Below are positions 1-8,123 of a stretch of DNA of 18,005 nt, one piece after another. Position numbers and translations under genes: made by a program. The stretch's first letter is position 1; the number at the start of each line of letters is the position of its first letter. Origin of the DNA: an uncultured Collinsella sp. (GTDB lineage: Bacteria; Actinomycetota; Coriobacteriia; Coriobacteriales; Coriobacteriaceae); contig URVK01000009.1 in NCBI GenBank assembly GCA_900551305.1, positions 1 to 18,005 on the forward strand, in the 5' to 3' direction. The notes under the pieces were generated by a model. That model did no database searches and had not been told where the DNA came from. It worked only from the letters and a program-made list of their open reading frames with translations.

Positions 1-21
1 GCCGTACGCTTGAACTTGGAA

Positions 22-50
22 GGGGGAGGCCTCGCGGCCTCCTCCTTTTT
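22..50 (+). terminator. Rho-independent terminator of an upstream gene
   Basis: A 10-bp stem, GGGGGAGGCC paired with GGCCTCCTCC (one G-T pair), closes a TCGC tetraloop and is followed by five T residues. It must end a + strand gene lying left of the window, because no + strand gene inside the window precedes it. Confidence 0.85.
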
Positions 51-114
51 GCGTTTATGGGGCGTAAATGACTCTATTACACCAGACGATCTTATCATTT
101 TTGGTATTGAGCCT

Positions 115-582
115 TTATTTAAAGAAGATAAATCGAATAACAAGGGCAACTGCTATGGCCACAATGATCAAAAGCAGGATTGTCAGTCGATGCTGCTTGC
201 GTCGTTTACTTGATGAAACGAAGATTGATTTTCCCTGTTTTGGCGTTTCGAGATAGCGAGCCGAATGCGTCAAGGTTTGCTTTGGTCGAGGACCTCTTTG
301 TTGATGAGTGGCGGATGCTTTCATCGGCTCATCACTAGCTGCGCTGTTTTTAGATAATGGTGCGTCTTTCAGATATACAGGGTCTCCCGAGGCGACGCCC
401 ATATGTTTACGCCCCGTTTGGGCATCCTCGAGTGTTTGATATCGATTTCTCGTCACATACTCGGGCTCCGGATCATTAATGGGCTCTTGCGAGATGTGGG
501 GACGATGGAACCGTGGCGGCTGCGTGGAAGTATCTTCCCCCTGCGTCGGCATAAACATTTTGTTCTGGTTTTGGTCGTCCAT
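115..582 (-). CDS. Hypothetical tail-anchored membrane protein (155 aa)
   Basis: I do not recognise a family. The first ~125 residues are hydrophilic, rich in Pro, Gln, Thr and charged residues, and look disordered. A basic patch (KRRKQHR) then leads into one hydrophobic helix of about 20 residues (LTILLLIIVAIAVALVIRFI), and the protein stops a few residues later. The expected topology is a cytoplasmic domain anchored by its C-terminal end. The ATG start is preceded by AAAGGGC at a suitable spacing, and a TACAAT -10 hexamer lies about 40 bp upstream on the minus strand. It is divergent from hsp20. The ribosome-binding site and the clear transmembrane segment argue that it is real; function unknown. 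Confidence 0.65.
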   Translation of the reverse strand: MDDQNQNKMFMPTQGEDTSTQPPRFHRPHISQEPINDPEPEYVTRNRYQTLEDAQTGRKHMGVASGDPVYLKDAPLSKNSAASDEPMKASATHQQRGPRPKQTLTHSARYLETPKQGKSIFVSSSKRRKQHRLTILLLIIVAIAVALVIRFIFFK

Positions 583-621
583 GATGCCCTTTAGCTCGTT
601 ACCAACAACGTGTACGCGCTC

Positions 622-627
622 ATTGTA
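622..627 (-). promoter_or_regulatory. Putative -10 element of the membrane-protein gene
   Basis: On the minus strand the hexamer reads TACAAT, about 40 bp before the ATG at 582. I see no good -35 at the usual distance. The same hexamer precedes several other genes here, which raises its credibility. Confidence 0.35.
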
Positions 628-703
628 AGCCCCTTGTTATTTGTAGCTGGGGACATACTCGGTATTTAAGCTCTGGTTCAAAGAACCTTAACCTTCCTAA
701 AAC

Positions 704-722
704 CTAAGTCATACGCACTTAG
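704..722. promoter_or_regulatory. HAIR-like inverted repeat upstream of hsp20
   Basis: CTAAGT, seven bases, then ACTTAG form a perfect inverted repeat. The half-site spacing equals that of the actinobacterial HAIR operator bound by the heat-shock repressor HspR (CTTGAGT-N7-ACTCAAG). The sequence match is partial: AGT-N7-ACT is conserved. A further ACTCAA half-site lies at 741-746, and CTTATAGT (728-735) recurs as CTTTATAGTC at 751-760. Regulation of hsp20 by an HspR-type repressor is an inference. The whole 583-859 intergenic stretch otherwise shows only AT-rich promoter-like sequence such as TATATAAG near 788-795. Confidence 0.4.
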
Positions 723-859
723 ATATGCTTATAGTACTAGACTCAAAAAACTTTATAGTCGATGTATATATGAGCACTGGGTGGGCATATATAAGAGCGT
801 CAAAAGAAGTCCCAGTCACCTGGAAGATGACTCGGCAGTCCTATAAAGGAGTGGTAAAC

Positions 860-1291
860 ATGGCAAGCATGGTTCCTTATCGTTCGGTTTTTGGCGTTCG
901 TCCCTCTGCAAGCTCGCTGTTCGATCTGTTTGATGATATGAGCGACCTAGCGAACAGCTCGATTGCCTCTAAGGCGTTCCCCGTTGACGTTGAGGATAAG
1001 GGCGATGGCTATGAGGTCAAGGCTTATCTGACCGGCGTCGCCAAGGACGATATCGATGTCGAGCTTAACGAGGGCCGTCTGTCCATTAGCGTGAATGTCG
1101 AGGAAGACGAGGAGAACGAGGGCAAGAACTTCCTGCAGAAGGAGTTCAGCTCGTACAGCGCGACGCGTGGCGTGTATCTTAAGGACGCTTCGAGCGAGGG
1201 CCTCTCGGCTAAGTACGCTGACGGCATCCTGACCGTTACGGTTCCCAAGATCGTCGAGAAGAAGAACGTTACGAAGATCTCCATCGAATAA
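860..1291 (+). CDS. Hsp20/alpha-crystallin family small heat shock protein
   Basis: This is an ATP-independent holdase chaperone of 143 residues that binds unfolding proteins in the cytoplasm as large oligomers. The N-terminal arm (residues 1-35) is followed by an alpha-crystallin domain with the conserved FPVDVEDKGDGYEVKAYLTGV beginning, the LNEGRLSI strand, and the A-D-G-I-L-T-V-T-V-P-K signature near the end. The C-terminus carries an ISI tripeptide, the I-x-I anchor used in oligomer assembly. I chose the ATG at 860 rather than an in-frame start at 725 because AAAGGAG precedes it by about eight bases and because the shorter length fits the family. The long leader carries HAIR-like repeats. 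It is monocistronic and ends in a strong terminator. Confidence 0.93.
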   Translation: MASMVPYRSVFGVRPSASSLFDLFDDMSDLANSSIASKAFPVDVEDKGDGYEVKAYLTGVAKDDIDVELNEGRLSISVNVEEDEENEGKNFLQKEFSSYSATRGVYLKDASSEGLSAKYADGILTVTVPKIVEKKNVTKISIE

Positions 1292-1321
1292 CTTCGTTGG
1301 TGTTCTTCGCTATTAAAAGAC

Positions 1322-1361
1322 AACAAAAGGGGCTGGGAAGCGATTCCCGGCCCTTTTTGTT
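1322..1361. terminator. Bidirectional terminator between hsp20 and the metallo-hydrolase
   Basis: The core stem is GGGCTGGGAA / TTCCCGGCCC with a GCGA loop, flanked by an A-rich run on the left and TTTTTGTTGTT on the right. The A and T tracts extend the stem, so it can end transcription in both directions for the two convergent genes. Confidence 0.88.
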
Positions 1362-1373
1362 GTTTAGGACAGT

Positions 1374-2183
1374 CTATTGAATGGTTGCCGGTTGATACTG
1401 ACTCGCAGGGCGTATCGAGAGTTTTCGCGATCCTTGGAGAAGGGTTGCGGAGCTGCCGACCTCGTCATCCAGGGTTGCGGCCAGAGCTTTGGCATAGCTT
1501 TTGACGGTAAGGCTCGGACGATTGTTATCTTGGCTGATATGCATGGCAATGAGCTGTTCGGTGCGATCTGTAACAAGTTCGCGCGCGGCTTCGGCGGCTT
1601 GGCTGTTGGAGAGGTGTCCCCTTGCAGACAGGATGCGCTCCTGAAGAAAGCGGGGATATTCTCCCTCGCGCAGCATGGTCACATCGTGGTTGCTTTCGAG
1701 CGCGAGGACTCGACAATCTTTGAGGGTGTTCATGGCTTGGCTCGATAGCTCTCCGGTGTCGGTGGCAAAGCCGATGGAATCATCGAGGGCGTCGAATCGA
1801 AAGCCGATTGGATTTATGACATCGTGTGATGTTGAGTAGGTTTGCGCGTGGATGCCGGCAATGGATAGGGTGTCACCGGGGTCGAATTCCTCGACAGGCA
1901 GATGCGAAAGATTTTCTTTGTTCGAAAGAGTGCCCCTGCTGGCAAAGAGGGGGCCGTGCCAGTGCTTGCACCAGATATCGAGGCCCTTGATGTGATCGCT
2001 ATGCTCATGAGTAATGAGAAGAGCCGAGACGTTGTCAGCCGAGAGCCCCAGTTCTGCCATGCGCTTTAATGTCTCCCCGCGTGCCCGTCCGGCATCGACC
2101 ATAATGAGCCCCTGCGGGCCCTCGATGAGCGCGCAGTTGCCTTTAGAGCCACTGCCGAGGATATGAAGGTGCAGACGAGACAT
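1374..2183 (-). CDS. yycJ: MBL-fold metallo-hydrolase, YycJ/WalJ family
   Basis: A 269-residue metallo-beta-lactamase-fold hydrolase. Members of the YycJ/WalJ group are cytoplasmic, probably act on nucleic acid, and in Firmicutes are linked to cell-wall and replication control; the substrate is not settled. Visible motifs are HILGSGSKGNC at residues 7-17, the metal-binding THEHSDH at 58-64, SHD near 112, the TDTGELS metal-bridging Asp, and the family signatures ALESNHD and ILSARGHLSN. The ATG at 2183 is chosen because the GSGSKGN strand normally lies within ten residues of the start and a longer version would run into tilS. The ribosome-binding site is weak. Here it stands beside divergent tilS and not beside the walKR genes. 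Confidence 0.85.
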   Translation of the reverse strand: MSRLHLHILGSGSKGNCALIEGPQGLIMVDAGRARGETLKRMAELGLSADNVSALLITHEHSDHIKGLDIWCKHWHGPLFASRGTLSNKENLSHLPVEEFDPGDTLSIAGIHAQTYSTSHDVINPIGFRFDALDDSIGFATDTGELSSQAMNTLKDCRVLALESNHDVTMLREGEYPRFLQERILSARGHLSNSQAAEAARELVTDRTEQLIAMHISQDNNRPSLTVKSYAKALAATLDDEVGSSATLLQGSRKLSIRPASQYQPATIQ

Positions 2184-2197
2184 AAGATTCCAAAGGA

Positions 2198-2203
2198 TAC
2201 AAT
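2198..2203 (+). promoter_or_regulatory. Putative -10 element of tilS
   Basis: TACAAT lies 28 bp before the tilS ATG, in the 48-bp gap between the divergent start codons. No convincing -35 is visible. Confidence 0.35.
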
Positions 2204-2231
2204 GGGTGCGGACGAATAGAGGAGGAAGCAA

Positions 2232-3770
2232 ATGCCTACGGTATCTCAGCATTATGGACACCATGCCGTGCCTGGGGCAGTCGATGAGACCCGGACGAGA
2301 CAGCAGGCTGCTCCTGTCGTGCTCATGGTATCAGGCGGCGCGGACTCGACGGCACTGCTTCTTATGGCGTGCACATCAAAGCTGGATATCCAAGACGGAC
2401 GCGGTGTTGCCCCCATCGCGCGCGAGCGACTGCACGTGCTGCATGTGAACCATCATCTGCGCGGCAAGGCGTCCGATGGCGACGAGGCCTTTGTGCGTGA
2501 GCTCTGCGCACAATATGGTCTACCGCTGTGTGTTGAGCATGCCTATTTTGATGATGAATCGGGCAATATCGAGGCGGCTGCCCGCGAGGTGCGCTATGCC
2601 GCGGCGCGAAGGTATGTTCGCGAGCTCTGCGCCCAGACGGGGGCACCGCGAACGGCGGCTCGTATCTGCACCGCGCACACGTCTTCGGATCGCGCGGAAA
2701 CGTTTTTGATGAACGCGATTAAGGGTTCGGGGCCCGCTGGTCTATCGAGCATTCCTCGCCGGAGGAATATCGTGGTGCGTCCCTTGCTCGACCTAACTCA
2801 TGGCGAGCTCGTGGGCTATCTACAGGTACATGGTCAGCCGTGGCGTGAAGACGAGAGCAATGAGGATATCTCGTATCTGCGAAACTACGTGCGCCATCGG
2901 GTAATGCCGGTGGTGGCACAGCGTAATGCGAGCGTGTGCAAGACGATTGGCGCCGCCTGTGAGATCTTGGGTGATGAAGATGCGTTTCTATCCCAGCTGT
3001 CGGCACGGGCGTTTCGAAGCTGTTTGCGCAAAGAGGCAGCGGGCGCGCTGGTGCTCGATGCCAGGCGCCTTGCTGCGGCCGAGGTGGTAATCGCGCGGCG
3101 CATCGTGCGACTGGCGATCAAACGCATCGATCCGGATGCTCGTCCCGAGATGCGACATGTGGAGCGAGTCCTTTCCTGCGTTGCCGAGGGTGCCGGCTCG
3201 GTCACGCTTCCGGCGGGGATTGACGCACGCATTGAGTTTGGCATGCTGGCGTTTAAGGCGCCGGTGGCTCGCGAGGGCCTGGTCGCGGACTGGGTTACCG
3301 TGCCCGGTCGTTTGCCGTTGGGCGGGGGACGTATGCTGGTCGCAGAGTCGATGGTCGTTGAGCCGGGATGCGACATCGTGCGCCGCGCCCGTGAGCTCGC
3401 GGCTGCCGGGGAAGCGACAGCTTTGGTAGACGCGGCTGCCCTGGGTTTTGCCGACAGCGATAGTGAGCGGATCCTGGCGGGCTCGCGTGGCGAGATCCCT
3501 GCCGAGGCGCGATTGGCGCGCCTGTGGGTGGACGGTCCCGCACCGGGAGACGTGATGTGCCCGTTAGGGATGAGTGGCCGAAGCAAGAAAGTATCCGACT
3601 TGCTAGGTGAGGCTCGCATTCCCGTTTCCGAGCGCGCCGGCGTGCCCATGGTGAGGACGGCGCCGGGGGGTGCCGTGGTGTGGGTCGCCGGAGTTCGCGC
3701 GGACGACCGCTTTAAGTGCACGGCGGCGACGCGTGTGGCCTATCTGCTTCGCGTGGTTGACGCGGATTAG
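2232..3770 (+). CDS. tilS: tRNA(Ile)-lysidine synthase
   Basis: This enzyme ligates lysine to C34 of the CAU-anticodon tRNA-Ile with ATP, so that it reads AUA and accepts isoleucine. The 512-residue protein starts with an N-type ATP pyrophosphatase domain: the PP-loop SGGADS is at residues 34-39, followed by VNHHLRG and by the TAHTSSDRAETFLMNAIKGSG segment that binds substrate, then VVRPLLDLTH and the W-REDESNED-YLRNYVRH block typical of TilS. The C-terminal part (LWVDGPAPGD...GRSKKVSDLL) matches the TilS C-terminal domain. GGAGGAAG at 2220-2227 precedes the ATG. It is first in the conserved tilS-hpt-ftsH order, with a 148-bp gap before hpt. Confidence 0.95.
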   Translation: MPTVSQHYGHHAVPGAVDETRTRQQAAPVVLMVSGGADSTALLLMACTSKLDIQDGRGVAPIARERLHVLHVNHHLRGKASDGDEAFVRELCAQYGLPLCVEHAYFDDESGNIEAAAREVRYAAARRYVRELCAQTGAPRTAARICTAHTSSDRAETFLMNAIKGSGPAGLSSIPRRRNIVVRPLLDLTHGELVGYLQVHGQPWREDESNEDISYLRNYVRHRVMPVVAQRNASVCKTIGAACEILGDEDAFLSQLSARAFRSCLRKEAAGALVLDARRLAAAEVVIARRIVRLAIKRIDPDARPEMRHVERVLSCVAEGAGSVTLPAGIDARIEFGMLAFKAPVAREGLVADWVTVPGRLPLGGGRMLVAESMVVEPGCDIVRRARELAAAGEATALVDAAALGFADSDSERILAGSRGEIPAEARLARLWVDGPAPGDVMCPLGMSGRSKKVSDLLGEARIPVSERAGVPMVRTAPGGAVVWVAGVRADDRFKCTAATRVAYLLRVVDAD

Positions 3771-3852
3771 CCCATCGCACCAGCTTTTCTGTGCGGCGTT
3801 GACGGTATTCCCGCGCTGATGGTGCGCGGGCTGGAAAATATACCCCGTGCGC

Positions 3853-3861
3853 TGCTAGAAT
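3853..3861 (+). promoter_or_regulatory. Putative extended -10 promoter of hpt-ftsH
   Basis: TGCTAGAAT combines a TG dinucleotide with a TAGAAT hexamer, 57 bp before the hpt start. No -35 is clear at 17 bp. The gap also contains a CCCGCGC/GCGCGGG hairpin at 3810-3830 without a T tract. Confidence 0.35.
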
Positions 3862-3918
3862 GTGTAGTTCGCGTCCATACGGCGGTGTGTGGGCGATTAA
3901 GCACAAGAAAGGGTTGTC

Positions 3919-4467
3919 ATGGCTTCTCAACATCCGGATATCGAGAAGGTTCTGTTTACGCAGGAGGATATCGACGGTATCGTTTCTCGCCTGGGCGAGG
4001 AGATTACGCGCGACTACGCGGGCAAGGATCTGGTGCTGATCGCGGTTCTGCGCGGCGCTGTTGTCTTTATGGGCGACCTGATGCGCAAGATTGAGCTGCC
4101 GACCAACATCGATTTCATGGCTGTTTCGAGCTATGGCGACGGTGTGAAGTCTTCGGGCATCGTGCGTATCATTAAGGACCTGGATATCGACATCCGTGGT
4201 CGCGACGTGCTGATCGTCGAGGACATTCTGGACTCGGGCCTGACCCTCAAGTACCTGATGAAGAACCTCGAGAGCCGCAAGCCTGCCTCGCTGGAGGTCG
4301 CTGCCTTCCTGTGGAAGGACGTTGAGAACCGTACCTCGGCCATCACGCCCAAGTATGTTGGAACCCATTGCCCCGATGCCTTTGTGGTGGGCTACGGCCT
4401 CGATTATGCCGAGCGCTATCGTAACCTTCCGTATCTGGGCATTTTGAAACCGGAGGTTTATTCGTAA
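3919..4467 (+). CDS. hpt: Hypoxanthine phosphoribosyltransferase
   Basis: It salvages hypoxanthine (and usually guanine) with PRPP to give IMP or GMP in the cytoplasm. The 182-residue length is normal for the family. The PRPP-binding signature VLIVEDILDSGLT is at residues 97-109, and VLRGAVVFMGDL and VSSYGDGVKSSG form the pyrophosphate and flexible loops. FVVGYGLDYAERYRNLPYLGIL is the base-binding C-terminal segment. AGAAAGGG precedes the ATG. One base separates its stop codon from the ftsH start, so the two genes are almost certainly co-transcribed and translationally coupled, as in many Gram-positive bacteria. Confidence 0.96.
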   Translation: MASQHPDIEKVLFTQEDIDGIVSRLGEEITRDYAGKDLVLIAVLRGAVVFMGDLMRKIELPTNIDFMAVSSYGDGVKSSGIVRIIKDLDIDIRGRDVLIVEDILDSGLTLKYLMKNLESRKPASLEVAAFLWKDVENRTSAITPKYVGTHCPDAFVVGYGLDYAERYRNLPYLGILKPEVYS

Positions 4468-4468
4468 G

Positions 4469-6607
4469 ATGCCCGACGACCGTAACGATAACAATTCCCA
4501 GACTCCCCGGGAGCCTAAGATCCCGGGGATGCCCGGAGGCAAGAAGCCCACGCGTACGGGCTGGCTGTATTTTCTTTTGGCTTGCGCGCTTCTGGGCTAT
4601 GCCTTCTTTAATATGGGCTCCGGCTTTGCCAGCTCCAGCAATACCGTTAAGCTCGCGACGAGCGAGATGGTCAGCGCCATCAAGCAGGATCGCGTCGAAG
4701 ATTTGACCTATACGGTTCAAGACGGAAGCGTGGCGGGTCATTACTGGAAGACGAAAAAGGACAAGGGCGATACGAGCGAGCTCAAGAGCTTCTCCTCGAC
4801 CTATGTCGGCTCCGATTCGCTTGCCGAGCTTATGGCAGAGCACCCCGACACCAAGTATATCGTCAACACCAACGACCCCGATTTCTGGGGCGACTTGGCA
4901 ATGAGCGTGCTGCCGACGATTGCCCTGATCGCCATCATGTTCTACTTTATGCGCCAGATGATGGGCGCCAATAATAGGAACATGCAGTTTGGCAAGACTA
5001 ATGCCAAGACCAACGAGGCCACGCGCCCCAGGGTCAAGTTCGAGGATGTTGCCGGCGTGGACGAGGCCGTCGAGGAGCTCGAGGAGATTCGTGACTTTTT
5101 GAGCGATCCGGACCGCTATCGCAAGCTGGGCGCCAAGATTCCGCGCGGCGTTTTGCTGGTTGGCCCTCCGGGTACCGGTAAGACGCTGTTGGCCAAGGCC
5201 GTTGCCGGCGAGGCGGGCGTGCCGTTCTTTAGCATCTCGGGCTCTGACTTTGTCGAGATGTTCGTGGGCGTCGGCGCCAGCCGCGTGCGCGATCTCTTTA
5301 AGGAGGCCAAGTCTCAGGCTCCGTCGATTATCTTTATTGACGAGATCGATGCCGTGGGACGTCAGCGCGGAGCTGGCTTGGGCGGCGGCCACGACGAGCG
5401 CGAGCAGACGCTCAACCAGCTGCTGGTCGAGATGGACGGTTTTGAAGAAAGCGAGTCGGTCATCCTGATCGCCGCAACCAACCGCCCCGATATTCTGGAT
5501 CCGGCATTGCTGCGCCCCGGTCGTTTTGACCGCCAGGTCACGGTCGACCGTCCGGACGTAAAGGGCCGCGAGCAGATCTTGCGCGTGCATGCCGAGAATA
5601 AGCCGATGGACGAGGACGTTAAGTTTGAGAAACTCGCCCAGATGACCGTTGGCTTTACCGGTGCCGATCTGGCAAACCTGCTCAACGAGTCTGCGCTGCT
5701 GGCCGCTCGCCGTCATCGTTCTGTCATCTCGATGGACGAGGTCGAGGAATCGATGGAGCGCGTGATTGCCGGACCGCAACGCAAGGGTCGTGTGATGACC
5801 GAAGCCGAGCGCACCACGATTGCCTACCATGAGAGCGGCCATGCCCTGGTGGGTCACATCTTGGAGCACTCCGATCCGGTCCACAAGATTTCGATTGTCA
5901 GCCGCGGCCAGGCTCTGGGCTACACGTTGCAGCTTCCGCAGGAGGATCACTTCCTCAAGACCAAGAACGAGATGCTCGACGAGCTTGCCGTGTTCTTGGG
6001 CGGCCGCGTTGCCGAGGAGCTCATGTGCGATGACATCACGTCGGGCGCGAGCAACGACCTGGAGCGCGCGACCAAGATGGCGCGCGAGATGGTTACGCGT
6101 CTGGGCATGAGCGAGGAGCTGGGCACGCAAGTGTTTGGCGAGGCACAGCATCAGGTGTTCCTTGGTCGCGATTACGCCGATCACCAGGATTACTCCGAGG
6201 AGACGGCACGCCGCATCGACATCGAGGTCCAGCGCATTATGCGTGAGGCCCATCGTCGCGCGGTCGAGATTCTGGATGCCCGCCGCGATCAGCTCGATCT
6301 GATGGCCAAGGTGCTGCTTGAGCGCGAGACCGTCGAAGGCGACGCCGTGAATGCCCTGCTCGACAACGAGTGGGATGCCTACCTTGAGCGCGAGGGCGAT
6401 ATCCTGGCGGCCAAGGAGGAGCGCAATGCCAAGGCGGCCGGCATGCCGACCAAAAAGCGCGCGCCTCGTATGAGCGAGGAGGAGCTGACGGCTGATGCCG
6501 CGGCATTTGCGCAGGCGGCCATGCAGGAGGATGCCGAAGCCGCATCCGATGATGCCGGCGATGACTGTGCCGTCAATGCCGGTGCCGACGCCGACGACGA
6601 CAAATAG
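4469..6607 (+). CDS. ftsH: ATP-dependent zinc metalloprotease FtsH
   Basis: A membrane-anchored AAA+ protease that extracts and degrades membrane and short-lived cytosolic proteins as a hexamer. In 712 residues it shows a Pro-rich cytoplasmic N-terminus, a first membrane helix near 32-50, an extracytoplasmic domain, a second helix near 143-161, an AAA+ module with Walker A GPPGTGKT from residue 232 and Walker B IIFIDEID, the second region of homology with arginine-finger segment RPGRFDRQV, and the zinc site HESGH from residue 454, followed by the peptidase domain. The C-terminus is a long Ala/Asp/Glu-rich acidic tail (last ~45 residues) that looks disordered. It is translationally coupled to hpt and closed by a terminator. 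Confidence 0.97.
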   Translation: MPDDRNDNNSQTPREPKIPGMPGGKKPTRTGWLYFLLACALLGYAFFNMGSGFASSSNTVKLATSEMVSAIKQDRVEDLTYTVQDGSVAGHYWKTKKDKGDTSELKSFSSTYVGSDSLAELMAEHPDTKYIVNTNDPDFWGDLAMSVLPTIALIAIMFYFMRQMMGANNRNMQFGKTNAKTNEATRPRVKFEDVAGVDEAVEELEEIRDFLSDPDRYRKLGAKIPRGVLLVGPPGTGKTLLAKAVAGEAGVPFFSISGSDFVEMFVGVGASRVRDLFKEAKSQAPSIIFIDEIDAVGRQRGAGLGGGHDEREQTLNQLLVEMDGFEESESVILIAATNRPDILDPALLRPGRFDRQVTVDRPDVKGREQILRVHAENKPMDEDVKFEKLAQMTVGFTGADLANLLNESALLAARRHRSVISMDEVEESMERVIAGPQRKGRVMTEAERTTIAYHESGHALVGHILEHSDPVHKISIVSRGQALGYTLQLPQEDHFLKTKNEMLDELAVFLGGRVAEELMCDDITSGASNDLERATKMAREMVTRLGMSEELGTQVFGEAQHQVFLGRDYADHQDYSEETARRIDIEVQRIMREAHRRAVEILDARRDQLDLMAKVLLERETVEGDAVNALLDNEWDAYLEREGDILAAKEERNAKAAGMPTKKRAPRMSEEELTADAAAFAQAAMQEDAEAASDDAGDDCAVNAGADADDDK

Positions 6608-6618
6608 CCCTTGTAACA

Positions 6619-6653
6619 AAAGCCTCCGCGGGGAAACCTGCGGAGGCTTTTTC
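6619..6653 (+). terminator. Rho-independent terminator after ftsH
   Basis: AGCCTCCGC and GCGGAGGCT form a perfect 9-bp stem around a ten-base loop, followed by a T5 tract. It lies 12 bases after the ftsH stop and ends the hpt-ftsH unit. Confidence 0.9.
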
Positions 6654-6743
6654 TATTGAGCGATATGGAGGCTGCCCGGCGCTTACTGGTGAAGCCGATA
6701 AATTTTGGGCCACATTGCTGCGGCACTTTGCTCGGCTAAAGCG

Positions 6744-6749
6744 TACAAT
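6744..6749 (+). promoter_or_regulatory. Putative -10 element of the aminotransferase gene
   Basis: TACAAT, preceded by GCG, lies 24 bp before the ATG at 6774. No good -35 is seen at the usual distance. Confidence 0.35.
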
Positions 6750-6773
6750 AGCGCCTATGCGAAAGGGGAACAG

Positions 6774-7958
6774 ATGATCAACGAAACTATGTATGCTCGC
6801 GGTGCGGAAAGCTCCATCATCCGCGAGATCTTTAGCTATGGTCTTGAGCGCAAGGCACAGATCGGTGCGGAGAACGTATTCGATTTTTCGCTGGGCAACC
6901 CGAGTGTTCCGGCGCCCGCTGCCGTGGCGGAGTCCATTAAGAAGGCCTTGGAGCTGCCGAGTGACCAGCTGCACGGTTACACCCCCGCACCGGGCCTGCC
7001 GCAATGTCGAGCAGCCGTTGCCGAATCGCTCAACCGCCGCTTTGGCACGAGCTATGAGGGCAAGGACGTCTTTATGACGGTGGGCGCCGCGGCTTCGCTC
7101 ACCTGCACGCTCAACGCCGTTACAAATCCGGGCGACGAGATTATTGTTATCGCCCCGTACTTTCCGGAGTATCGCGTGTGGATTGAGAAGGCCGGCTGCA
7201 CGTGTGTTGAGACACTCGCCGATGAAGACACGTTCCAGCTGAGCGTGGACAACGTGCTCAAGGCAATCAGCGATAAGACGGCGGCTGTCATTATCGATTC
7301 GCCGAATAACCCCACGGGTGCCGTGTACACGCGCGACACGCTGACGCGACTGGCCAATGTTCTGCGCGAGGCCAACGCCAAACGCGACCCCGAGAATCCG
7401 ATTATGCTCATCTCGGATGAGCCGTACCGCGAGATCGTGTACGGCGCCGAGGTGCCTTGGGTGCCCTCGATCTACGAGAATACCGTGGTGTGCTACTCGT
7501 ATTCTAAGTCGCTATCGCTGCCTGGTGAGCGCGTGGGTTGGATCTTGGTCCCCAATACCAATCCGCAGGCTGCGCGTCTGATGCCGGCCGTTGCCGGTGC
7601 CGCCCGCACGCTGGGCTTCGTGTGCGCACCGGCCCTCTTCCAGCGTGTGATCATCGACTGCATTGATGAGCCGAGCGATGTTGCGGCCTATGCGCGCAAC
7701 CGCACCGCGCTTACCGACGCACTGACGGAGTACGGCTACACCTATGTTGAGCCGGATGGTGCTTTTTACCTATGGGTGAAAGCGCTGGAGCCCGATGCGA
7801 ACGCCTTCTGCGAGCGCGCGAAGAAGTACGAACTGCTCGCAGTACCCTCGGACAGCTTTGGCATGCCGGGCTGGTTCCGTCTGGGCTATTGCGTGAGTTA
7901 CGAAACGATCATCAATTCGCTACCCGCTTGGAAACATTTGGCGGACGAGTATCGTTAA
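6774..7958 (+). CDS. PLP-dependent class I/II aminotransferase
   Basis: A fold-type I aminotransferase of 394 residues that uses pyridoxal phosphate to move amino groups between an amino acid and a 2-oxo acid in the cytoplasm. FDFSLGNPSVPAP opens the fold, SPNNPTGAVY carries the cofactor-contacting Asn, ISDEPYREIVY the Asp and Tyr that hold the pyridine ring, and YSYSKSLSLPGERVGW the Schiff-base lysine at residue 245. This resembles aspartate/aromatic-type enzymes, but the substrate cannot be read from the sequence. I chose the ATG at 6774, after GAAAGGGGA, over an in-frame ATG at 6705, which lies upstream of the putative -10. It appears to be monocistronic. Confidence 0.92.
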   Translation: MINETMYARGAESSIIREIFSYGLERKAQIGAENVFDFSLGNPSVPAPAAVAESIKKALELPSDQLHGYTPAPGLPQCRAAVAESLNRRFGTSYEGKDVFMTVGAAASLTCTLNAVTNPGDEIIVIAPYFPEYRVWIEKAGCTCVETLADEDTFQLSVDNVLKAISDKTAAVIIDSPNNPTGAVYTRDTLTRLANVLREANAKRDPENPIMLISDEPYREIVYGAEVPWVPSIYENTVVCYSYSKSLSLPGERVGWILVPNTNPQAARLMPAVAGAARTLGFVCAPALFQRVIIDCIDEPSDVAAYARNRTALTDALTEYGYTYVEPDGAFYLWVKALEPDANAFCERAKKYELLAVPSDSFGMPGWFRLGYCVSYETIINSLPAWKHLADEYR

Positions 7959-7980
7959 AAGTAGAGCGCTCTGCCTGCAA

Positions 7981-7996
7981 TGTTTTACGTGAAACG
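7981..7996. other. parS-like 16-mer
   Basis: TGTTTTACGTGAAACG matches the bacterial chromosomal parS consensus TGTTTCACGTGAAACA at 14 of 16 positions. The central ACGTGAAAC is exact; the differences are C to T at position 6 and A to G at position 16. It lies between genes, as expected for a functional ParB site. ParB binding is an inference. Confidence 0.4.
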
Positions 7997-8023
7997 GGGT
8001 TTGGTGTTAAGCCGGACCCCGTT
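7993..8023. other. Intergenic hairpin after the aminotransferase gene
   Basis: AACGGGGT pairs with ACCCCGTT, extended by TTGG/CCGG to a 12-bp stem with a seven-base loop. There is no T tract, so it is a weak candidate terminator or an RNA-stabilising stem. It overlaps the right end of the parS-like site. A separate short palindrome AGAGCGCTCT is at 7963-7972. Confidence 0.4.
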
Positions 8024-8090
8024 GTCATGGACGTTGTGTCTTTGGGATGGAGTGGTTTTACGACTATCGAAGGCTATGCGTACAATGAAT

Positions 8091-8096
8091 ATAAGC
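8091..8096 (+). promoter_or_regulatory. Putative -10 element of the PHP gene
   Basis: TACAAT, again preceded by GCG, lies 27 bp before the ATG at 8124, almost the same placement as for the aminotransferase gene. Confidence 0.35.
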
Positions 8097-8123
8097 GACG
8101 GCCGTGCCAGATAAGGAGACCCG

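Noticed and set aside
725..859. Longer start for hsp20
   Set aside because: The added residues resemble no Hsp20 sequence and the region looks like promoter; AAAGGAG precedes the ATG at 860.
2184..2264. Longer start for the metallo-hydrolase
   Set aside because: It would overlap the start of divergent tilS, and family members begin just before the GSGSKGN motif.
3810..3830. CCCGCGC/GCGCGGG hairpin after tilS as a terminator
   Set aside because: No T tract on either strand; it may only be a pause or protein site, so I left it as a remark.
4343..6619. A 758-codon open frame antisense to ftsH
   Set aside because: It mirrors the strongly biased codons of ftsH, has no recognisable domain, and covers an unambiguous gene. 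High-GC genes often produce such antisense frames.
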